From: Marthasterias glacialis
Lineage: Eukaryota; Echinodermata; Asteroidea; Forcipulatida; Asteriidae
Length of the DNA stretch: 64,000 nucleotides
NCBI GenBank assembly: GCA_911728455.2
Contig: OU452229.1
Coordinates: 11,882,878 to 11,946,877 of the forward strand
Direction: 5' to 3'
Shown: in pieces, positions 49,821-58,317 of the stretch
Position numbering within the stretch: position 1 is the first letter of the stretch
How the letters are laid out: each line of letters begins with the position of its first letter
The notes under the pieces: generated by a model
The model's input: only the letters and a program-made list of their open reading frames with translations
Databases searched by the model: none
Told to the model about the DNA's origin: nothing
Program-made: the position numbers and the translations under genes

Positions 49821-51758
49821 TTGTTTTCATTCTGTTACAGCTTCGTGTACAAAAGTGCCATTAGACAGGCGTTTGAAGCGCATTCGGAGCAGCCCTGCTC
49901 CCTGGTGGTTTCAAGACGGAAGATGGCCCTGGCAGGCCAGGAAAACCAGATTTTTCGGATGCAAGACTATGGCAGCTACCTACAGGTACAAGAAATTTCT
50001 CTCTAGCCCCAGTATTTCTGGATTTATTGGCTGTGGCGCAGCCGACTACTTTTTGCGGCGTTTTTTTGCTGGCTTCGGTCCAGCACACATGTAGTTGCCT
50101 TGGCTATTGTTGACGTACACACAGCATGGCCGTATGCACTGGACATCATCGGGGTGTCCTCACTCCGCGGTCCCTGGCATCCTCCCTGTTTATCCCAAGC
50201 CCCCAAGACCGGCATTTTCGGAAAGCACATGAGCAGGGCTTTCCAACAGTGTCAGGCTTGTCAGTTTCCCGCCAATACTTTGGGAGATAGAGCCGTTGCT
50301 AAGTCTTGTTTTCATTCTGTTACAGCTTCGTGTACAAAAGTGCCATTAGACAGGCGTTTGAAGCGTATTCGGAGCAGCCGCGCTCCCTGGTGGTTTCAAG
50401 ACGGAAGATGGCCCTGGCTGGCCGGGAAAACCAGATTTCCGGATGCAGGACTATGGCAGCTACCTGCAGGTACAAGAAATTTCTCTCTAGCCCCATTATT
50501 TCTGGATTTATTGGCCGTGGTGCAGCCGACTACTTTTTGCGGCGTTTTTTCGCTGGCTTCGGTCCAGCACACATGTAGTTGCCTTGGCTATTGTTGACGT
50601 ACACACAGCATGGCCGTATGCACTGGACATTATCGGGGTGTCCTCACTCCGCGGTCCCTGGCATCCTCCCTGTTTATCCCAAACCCCCAAGACCGGCATT
50701 TTCGGAAAGCCCATGAGCAGGGCTTTCCAACAGTGTCAGGCTTGTCAGTTTCCCGCCAATACTTTGGGAGATAGAGCCGTTTCTAAGTCTTGTTTTCATT
50801 CTGTTACAGCTTCGTGTACAAAAGTGCCATTAGACAGGCGTTTGAAGCGCATTCGGAGCAGCCCTGCTCCCTGGTGGTTTCAAGACGGAAGATGGCCCTG
50901 GCAGGCCAGGAAAACCAGATTTTTCGGATGCAAGACTATGGCAGCTACCTACAGGTACAAGAAATTTCTCTCTAGCCCCAGTATTTCTGGATTTATTGGC
51001 TGTGGCGCAGCCGACTACTTTTTGCGGCGTTTTTTTGCTGGCTTCGGTCCAGCACACATGTAGTTGCCTTGGCTATTGTTGACGTACACACAGCATGGCC
51101 GTATGCACTGGACATCATCGGGGTGTCCTCACTCCGCGGTCCCTGGCATCCTCCCTGTTTATCCCAAGCCCCCAAGACCGGCATTTTCGGAAAGCACATG
51201 AGCAGGGCTTTCCAACAGTGTCAGGCTTGTCAGTTTCCCGCCAATACTTTGGGAGATAGAGCCGTTGCTAAGTCTTGTTTTCATTCTGTTACAGCTTCGT
51301 GTACAAAAGTGCCATTAGACAGGCGTTTGAAGCGTATTCGGAGCAGCCGCGCTCCCTGGTGGTTTCAAGACGGAAGATGGCCCTGGCTGGCCGGGAAAAC
51401 CAGATTTCCGGATGCAGGACTATGGCAGCTACCTGCAGGTACAAGAAATTTCTCTCTAGCCCCATTATTTCTGGATTTATTGGCCGTGGTGCAGCCGACT
51501 ACTTTTTGCGGCGTTTTTTCGCTGGCTTCGGTCCAGCACACATGTAGTTGCCTTGGCTATTGTTGACGTACACACAGCATGGCCGTATGCACTGGACATT
51601 ATCGGGGTGTCCTCACTCCGCGGTCCCTGGCATCCTCCCTGTTTATCCCAAACCCCCAAGACCGGCATTTTCGGAAAGCCCATGAGCAGGGCTTTCCAAC
51701 AGTGTCAGGCTTGTCAGTTTCCCGCCAATACTTTGGGAGATAGAGCCGTTGCTAAGTC
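49821..51758 (+). repeat. 969-bp (c-b') tandem duplication
   Basis: Anchors 49821 (c) and 50306 (b') are followed by a second c (50790) and b' (51275) at a shift of 969 bp. The second c unit is a hybrid. Its upstream part near 50740 reads 'caggcttgtcag', as in units that precede a1, but from about 50780 it reads 'gccgtttctaag' and continues as type c. The junction therefore falls within roughly 40 bp. Downstream, order returns to a1-a2. Confidence 0.83.
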
Positions 51759-54664
51759 TTGTTTTCATTATGTTACAGCTTCGTGTACAAAAGTGCCATT
51801 AGACAGGCGTTTGAAGCGCATTCGGAGCAGCCCTGCTCTCTGGTGGTTTCAAGACGGAAGATGGCCCTGGCTGGCCGGGAAAACCAGATTTTCGGATGCA
51901 GGACTATGGCAGCTACCTACAGATACAAGAAATTTCTCTCTAGCCTCAGTATTTCTGGATTTATTGGCCGTGGCGCAGCCGACTACTTTTTGCGGCGTTT
52001 TTTTTGCTGGCTTCGGTCCAGCACACATGTAGTTGCCTTGGCTATTGTTGACGTACACACAGCAATGCCGTATGCACTGGACATCATCGGGGTGTCCTCA
52101 CTCCGCAGTCCCTGGCATCCTCCCTGTTTATCCCAAACCCCCAAGACTGGCATTTTCGGAAAGCCCATGAGCAGGGCTTTCCAACAGTGTCAGACTTGTC
52201 AGTTTCCCGCCAATACTTTGGGAGATAGAGCCGTTTCTAAGTCTTGTTTTCATTATGTTACAGCTTCGTGTACAAAAGTGCCATTAGACAGGCGTTTGAA
52301 GCGCATTCGGAGCAGCCCTGCTCTCTGGTGGTTTCAAGACGGAAGATGGCCCTGGATGGCCGGGAAAACCAGATTTTCGGATGCAGGACTATGGCAGCTA
52401 CCTACAGATACAAGAAATTTCTCTCTAGCCTCAGTATTTCTGGATTTATTGGCCGTGGCGCAGCCGACTACTTTTTGCGGCGTTTTTTTGCTGGCTTCGG
52501 TCCAGCACACATGTAGTTGCCTTGGCTATTGTTGACGTACACACAGCATGGCCGTATGCACTGGACATTATCGGGGTGTCCTCACTCCGCGGTCCCTGGC
52601 ATCCTCCCTGTTTATCCCAAACCCCCAAGACCGGCATTTTCGGAAAGCCCATGAGCAGGGCTTTCCAACAGTGTCAGGCTTGTCAGTTTCCCGCCAATAC
52701 TTTGGGAGATAGAGCCGTTGCTAAGTCTTGTTTTCATTCTGTTACAGCTTCGTGTACAAAAGTGCCATTAGACAGGCGTTTGAAGCGCATTCGGAGCAGC
52801 CCTGCTCCCTGGTGGTTTCAAGACGGAAGATGGCCCTGGCTGGCCGGGAAAACCAGATTTCCGGATGCAGGACTATGGCAGCTACCTGCAGGTACAAGAA
52901 ATTTCTCTCTAGCCCCATTATTTCTGGATTTATTGGCCGTGGTGCAGCCGACTACTTTTTGCGGCGTTTTTTCGCTGGCTTCGGTCCAGCACACATGTAG
53001 TTGCCTTGGCTATTGTTGACGTACACACAGCATGGCCGTATGCACTGGACATTATCGGGGTGTCCTCACTCCGCGGTCCCTGGCATCCTCCCTGTTTATC
53101 CCAAACCCCCAAGACCGGCATTTTCGGAAAGCCCATGAGCAGGGCTTTCCAACAGTGTCAGGCTTGTCAGTTTCCCGCCAATACTTTGGGAGATAGAGCC
53201 GTTGCTAAGTCTTGTTTTCATTATGTTACAGCTTCGTGTACAAAAGTGCCATTAGACAGGCGTTTGAAGCGCATTCGGAGCAGCCCTGCTCTCTGGTGGT
53301 TTCAAGACGGAAGATGGCCCTGGCTGGCCGGGAAAACCAGATTTTCGGATGCAGGACTATGGCAGCTACCTACAGATACAAGAAATTTCTCTCTAGCCTC
53401 AGTATTTCTGGATTTATTGGCCGTGGCGCAGCCGACTACTTTTTGCGGCGTTTTTTTTGCTGGCTTCGGTCCAGCACACATGTAGTTGCCTTGGCTATTG
53501 TTGACGTACACACAGCAATGCCGTATGCACTGGACATCATCGGGGTGTCCTCACTCCGCAGTCCCTGGCATCCTCCCTGTTTATCCCAAACCCCCAAGAC
53601 TGGCATTTTCGGAAAGCCCATGAGCAGGGCTTTCCAACAGTGTCAGACTTGTCAGTTTCCCGCCAATACTTTGGGAGATAGAGCCGTTTCTAAGTCTTGT
53701 TTTCATTATGTTACAGCTTCGTGTACAAAAGTGCCATTAGACAGGCGTTTGAAGCGCATTCGGAGCAGCCCTGCTCTCTGGTGGTTTCAAGACGGAAGAT
53801 GGCCCTGGATGGCCGGGAAAACCAGATTTTCGGATGCAGGACTATGGCAGCTACCTACAGATACAAGAAATTTCTCTCTAGCCTCAGTATTTCTGGATTT
53901 ATTGGCCGTGGCGCAGCCGACTACTTTTTGCGGCGTTTTTTTGCTGGCTTCGGTCCAGCACACATGTAGTTGCCTTGGCTATTGTTGACGTACACACAGC
54001 ATGGCCGTATGCACTGGACATTATCGGGGTGTCCTCACTCCGCGGTCCCTGGCATCCTCCCTGTTTATCCCAAACCCCCAAGACCGGCATTTTCGGAAAG
54101 CCCATGAGCAGGGCTTTCCAACAGTGTCAGGCTTGTCAGTTTCCCGCCAATACTTTGGGAGATAGAGCCGTTGCTAAGTCTTGTTTTCATTCTGTTACAG
54201 CTTCGTGTACAAAAGTGCCATTAGACAGGCGTTTGAAGCGCATTCGGAGCAGCCCTGCTCCCTGGTGGTTTCAAGACGGAAGATGGCCCTGGCTGGCCGG
54301 GAAAACCAGATTTCCGGATGCAGGACTATGGCAGCTACCTGCAGGTACAAGAAATTTCTCTCTAGCCCCATTATTTTTGGATTTATTGGCCGTGGTGCAG
54401 CCGACTACTTATTTTGGCGTTTTTTCGCTGGCTTCGGTCCAGCACACATGTAGTTGCCGTGGCTATTGTTGACGTAAACACACCATGGCCGTATGCACTG
54501 GACATTATCGGGGTGTCCTCACTCCGCGGTCCCTGGCATCCTCCCTGTTTATCCCAAACCCCCAAGACCGGCATTTTCGGAAAGCCCATGAGCAGGGCTT
54601 TCCAACAGTGTCAGACTTGTCAGTTTCCCGCCAATACTTTGGGAGATAGAGCCGTTTCTAAGTC
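51759..54664 (+). repeat. 1453-bp (a1-a2-b) tandem duplication with hybrid junction unit
   Basis: Anchors 51759, 52244 and 52728 repeat at 53212, 53697 and 54181, a shift of 1453 bp. The a1 and a2 pairs agree, down to the rare 'ctggatggccggg' in both a2 units (near 52355 and 53808). The third units differ in a telling way. The unit at 52728 begins like type b but ends like type b' ('attatttctgg', 'tttttgcgg'), while the unit at 54181 is type b throughout. In the canonical order b' precedes a1 and b follows a2, so a b/b' hybrid is what unequal exchange between those two unit types would leave. Confidence 0.85.
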
Positions 54665-55210
54665 TTGTTTTCATTCTGTTACAGCTTCGTGTACAAAAGT
54701 GCCATTAGACAGGCGTTTGAAGCGCATTCGGAGCAGCCCTGCTCCCTGGTGGTTTCAAGACGGAAGATGGCCCTGGCAGGCCAGGAAAACCAGATTTTTC
54801 GGATGCAAGACTATGGCAGCTACCTACAGGTACAAGAAATTTCTCTCTAGCCCCAGTATTTCTGGATTTATTGGCTGTGGCGCAGCCGACTACTTTTTGC
54901 GGCGTTTTTTTGCTGGCTTCGGTCCAGCACACATGTAGTTGCCTTGGCTATTGTTGACGTACACACAGCATGGCCGTATGCACTGGACATCATCGGGGTG
55001 TCCTCACTCCGCGGTCCCTGGCATCCTCCCTGTTTATCCCAAGCCCCCAAGACCGGCATTTTCGGAAAGCACATGAGCAGGGCTTTCCAACAGTGTCAGG
55101 CTTGTCAGTTTCCCGCCAATACTTTGGGAGATAGAGCCGTTGCTAAGTCTTGTTTTCATTCTGTTACAGCTTCGTGTACAAAAGTGCCATTAGACAGGCG
55201 TTTGAAGCGT

Positions 55211-55227
55211 ATTCGGAGCAGCCGCGC
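55211..55227 (+). other. CENP-B-box-like 17-mer (type b' units)
   Basis: attcggagcagccgcgc fits the essential CENP-B box pattern (TTCG, four free bases, A, two free, CGGG) at 8 of 9 fixed positions. The third base of CGGG is C. The same variant occurs in other units with 'cagccgcgctcc', for example near 31460, 44315, 50365 and 51335. Most monomers read 'cagccctgc' or 'cagccccgc' here and match less well. One such near-match in a 484-bp sequence on two strands is not very improbable by chance (I estimate about one in ten), so this is only a candidate. Confidence 0.25.
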
Positions 55228-58040
55228 TCCCTGGTGGTTTCAAGACGGAAGATGGCCCTGGCTGGCCGGGAAAACCAGATTTCCGGATGCAGGACTATGG
55301 CAGCTACCTGCAGGTACAAGAAATTTCTCTCTAGCCCCATTATTTCTGGATTTATTGGCCGTGGTGCAGCCGACTACTTTTTGCGGCGTTTTTTCGCTGG
55401 CTTCGGTCCAGCACACATGTAGTTGCCTTGGCTATTGTTGACGTACACACAGCATGGCCGTATGCACTGGACATTATCGGGGTGTCCTCACTCCGCGGTC
55501 CCTGGCATCCTCCCTGTTTATCCCAAACCCCCAAGACCGGCATTTTCGGAAAGCCCATGAGCAGGGCTTTCCAACAGTGTCAGGCTTGTCAGTTTCCCGC
55601 CAATACTTTGGGAGATAGAGCCGTTGCTAAGTCTTGTTTTCATTATGTTACAGCTTCGTGTACAAAAGTGCCATTAGACAGGCGTTTGAAGCGCATTCGG
55701 AGCAGCCCTGCTCTCTGGTGGTTTCAAGACGGAAGATGGCCCTGGCTGGCCGGGAAAACCAGATTTTCGGATGCAGGACTATGGCAGCTACCTACAGATA
55801 CAAGAAATTTCTCTCTAGCCTCAGTATTTCTGGATTTATTGGCTGTGGCGCAGCCGACTACTTTTTGCGGCGTTTTTTTTGCTGGCTTCGGTCCAGCACA
55901 CATGTAGTTGCCTTGGCTATTGTTGACGTACACACAGCAATGCCGTATGCACTGGACATCATCGGGGTGTCCTCACTCCGCAGTCCCTGGCATCCTCCCT
56001 GTTTATCCCAAACCCCCAAGACTGGCATTTTCGGAAAGCCCATGAGCAGGGCTTTCCAACAGTGTCAGACTTGTCAGTTTCCCGCCAATACTTTGGGAGA
56101 TAGAGCCGTTTCTAAGTCTTGTTTTCATTATGTTACAGCTTCGTGTACAAAAGTGCCATTAGACAGGCGTTTGAAGCGCATTCGGAGCAGCCCTGCTCTC
56201 TGGTGGTTTCAAGACGGAAGATGGCCCTGGCTGGCCGGGAAAACCAGATTTTCGGATGCAGGACTATGGCAGCTACCTACAGATACAAGAAATTTCTCTC
56301 TAGCCTCAGTATTTCTGGATTTATTGGCCGTGGCGCAGCCGACTACTTTTTGCGGCGTTTTTTTGCTGGCTTCGGTCCAGCACACATGTAGTTGCCTTGG
56401 CTATTGTTGACGTACACACAGCATGGCCGTATGCACTGGACATTATCGGGGTGTCCTCACTCCGCGGTCCCTGGCATCCTCCCTGTTTATCCCAAACCCC
56501 CAAGACCGGCATTTTCGGAAAGCCCATGAGCAGGGCTTTCCAACAGTGTCAGGCTTGTCAGTTTCCCGCCAATACTTTGGGAGATAGAGCCGTTGCTAAG
56601 TCTTGTTTTCATTCTGTTACAGCTTCGTGTACAAAAGTGCCATTAGACAGGCGTTTGAAGCGCATTCGGAGCAGCCCTGCTCCCTGGTGGTTTCAAGACG
56701 GAAGATGGCCCTGGCTGGCCGGGAAAACCAGATTTCCGGATGCAGGACTATGGCAGCTACCTGCAGGTACAAGAAATTTCTCTCTAGCCCCATTATTTTT
56801 GGATTTATTGGCCGTGGTGCAGCCGACTACTTATTTTGGCGTTTTTTCGCTGGCTTCGGTCCAGCACACATGTAGTTGCCGTGGCTATTGTTGACGTAAA
56901 CACACCATGGCCGTATGCACTGGACATTATCGGGGTGTCCTCACTCCGCGGTCCCTGGCATCCTCCCTGTTTATCCCAAACCCCCAAGACCGGCATTTTC
57001 GGAAAGCCCATGAGCAGGGCTTTCCAACAGTGTCAGACTTGTCAGTTTCCCGCCAATACTTTGGGAGATAGAGCCGTTTCTAAGTCTTGTTTTCATTATG
57101 TTACAGCTTCGTGTACAAAAGTGCCATTAGACAGGCGTTTGAAGCGCATTCGGAGCAGCCCTGCTCTCTGGTGGTTTCAAGACGGAAGATGGCCCTGGCT
57201 GGCCGGGAAAACCAGATTTTCGGATGCAAGACTATGGCAGCTACCTACAGGTACAAGAAATTTCTCTCTAGCCCCAGTATTTCTGGATTTATTGGCTGTG
57301 GCGCAGCCGACTACTTTTTGCGGCGTTTTTTTGCTGGCTTCGGTCCAGCACACATGTAGTTGCCTTGGCTATTGTTGACGTACACACAGCATTGCCGTAT
57401 GCACTGGACATCATCGGGGTGTCCTCACTCCGCAGTCCCTGGCATCCTCCCTGTTTATCCCAAACCCCCAACACCGGCATTTTCGGAAAGCCCATGAGCA
57501 GGGCTTTCCAACAGTGTCAGACTTGTCAGTTTCCCGCCAATACTTTGGGAGATAGAGCCGTTTCTAAGTCTTGTTTTCATTATGTTACTGCTTCGTGTAC
57601 AAAAGTGCCATTAGACAGGCGTTTGAAGCGCATTCGGAGCAGCCCTGCTCTCTGGTGGTTTCAAGACGGAAGATGGCCCTGGCTGGCCGGGAAAACCAGA
57701 TTTTCGGATGCAGGACTATGGCAGCTACCTACAGATACAAGAAATTTCTCTCTAGCCCCAGTATTTCTGGATTTATTGGCCGTGGCGCAGCCGACTACTT
57801 TTTGCGGCGTTTTTTTGCTGGCTTAGGTCCAGCACACATGTAGTTGCCTTGGCTATTGTTGACGTACACACAGCATGGCCGTATGCACTGGACATTATCG
57901 GGGTGTCCTCACTCCGCGGTCCCTGGCATCCTCCCTGTTTATCCCAAACCCCCAAGACCGGCATTTTCGGAAAGCCCATGAGCAGGGCTTTCCAACAGTG
58001 TCAGGCTTGTCAGTTTCCCGCCAATACTTTGGGAGATAGA

Positions 58041-58225
58041 GCCGTTGCTAAGTCTTGTTTTCATTCTGTTACAGCTTCGTGTACAAAAGTGCCATTAGAC
58101 AGGCGTTTGAAGCGCATTCGGAGCAGCCCTGCTCCCTGGTGGTTTCAAGACGGAAGATGGCCCTGGCTGGCCGGGAAAACCAGATTTTCGGATGCAAGAC
58201 TATGGCAGCTACCTACAGGTACAAG
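58041..58225 (+). other. Splice-site-like cassette, present in each monomer (representative)
   Basis: The stretch 'gctaagtc' (A at 58050-58051) is followed by a T/C-rich run ending in 'acag' at 58074. That matches the general form of a metazoan or plant 3' splice site: branch-like A, pyrimidine tract, CAG. At 58216-58225 'cag' is followed by 'gtacaag', a plausible 5' splice site. The enclosed segment, 58075-58218, is 144 nt, exactly 48 codons, and the remaining 'intron' is 340 nt. In nearly all monomers the AG is kept. Exceptions are TG at 57589-57590 and 58557-58558. A one-base deletion at 60960 and 63863 still leaves CAG. No transcript evidence is available, so function is inference. Confidence 0.4.
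58120..58135. other. Short dyad symmetry in the monomer (representative)
   Basis: ggagcagccctgctcc has 7-bp inverted arms (ggagcag / ctgctcc) around two bases. Units with 'ccccgctcc' or 'ccgcgctcc' break one pair. A second dyad, tacctgcaggta, is a perfect 12-bp palindrome in part of the units (for example 56758-56769). It has one mismatch in the 'tacctacaggta' units and extends to 14 bp (gtacctgcaggtac) at 40756-40769. Short dyads that can form cruciforms are reported as enriched in some centromeric satellites. Relevance here is inference. Confidence 0.5.
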
Positions 58226-58293
58226 AAATTTCTCTCTAGCCCCAGTATTTCTGGATTTATTGGCTGTGGCGCAGCCGACTACTTTTTGCGGCG

Positions 58294-58317
58294 TTTTTTT
58301 GCTGGCTTCGGTCCAGC
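58294..58317 (+). other. T7 run followed by UUCG-type hairpin (representative)
   Basis: T7 at 58294-58300 is followed directly by gctggcttcggtccagc, in which GCTGG (58301-58305) pairs with CCAGC (58313-58317) around a 'cttcggt' loop. A C(UUCG)G loop is an unusually stable RNA or DNA hairpin motif. The stem is conserved in almost every unit. The T run varies from about 4 to 9 and accounts for most 483-487 bp length differences. On the plus strand the T run precedes the hairpin, so it is not an intrinsic terminator. On the minus strand the hairpin is followed by A7. Whether it is transcribed is unknown. Confidence 0.5.

Larger units (their letters stand above)
43563..57086 (+). repeat. Higher-order repeat region, 5-unit period of about 2422 bp
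   Basis: Five unit types recur in order. Type c has 'caggccagg' plus an extra T in 'agatttttcgg'. Type b' has 'gaagcgtattcgg', 'cagccgcgctcc' and 'gatttccgg'. Types a1 and a2 have 'attatgttac', 'gctctctgg', 'acagatacaag' and 'agcctcag'; a1 has a T8 run and is followed by 'gcaatgccg'. Type b has 'gatttccgg', 'attatttttgg', 'cttattttggcg' and 'gtaaacacacc'. By anchor position, complete c-b'-a1-a2-b runs start at 43769 and 54665, each 2422 bp. The run at 47398 has a c unit in place of b', and that at 50790 ends in a b/b' hybrid. Extra c-b' and a1-a2-b segments lie between 49821 and 54664. Confidence 0.88.

Noticed and set aside
58141..58151. 'ggtttcaagac' resembles a Pol III B box, with a T7 run downstream
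   Set aside because: Only part of the B-box consensus fits, no convincing A box lies at the right distance, and no tRNA-like fold is visible.
58294..58317. Intrinsic terminator
   Set aside because: The T run precedes the hairpin on the plus strand, and the setting is a eukaryotic satellite, not a bacterial operon.
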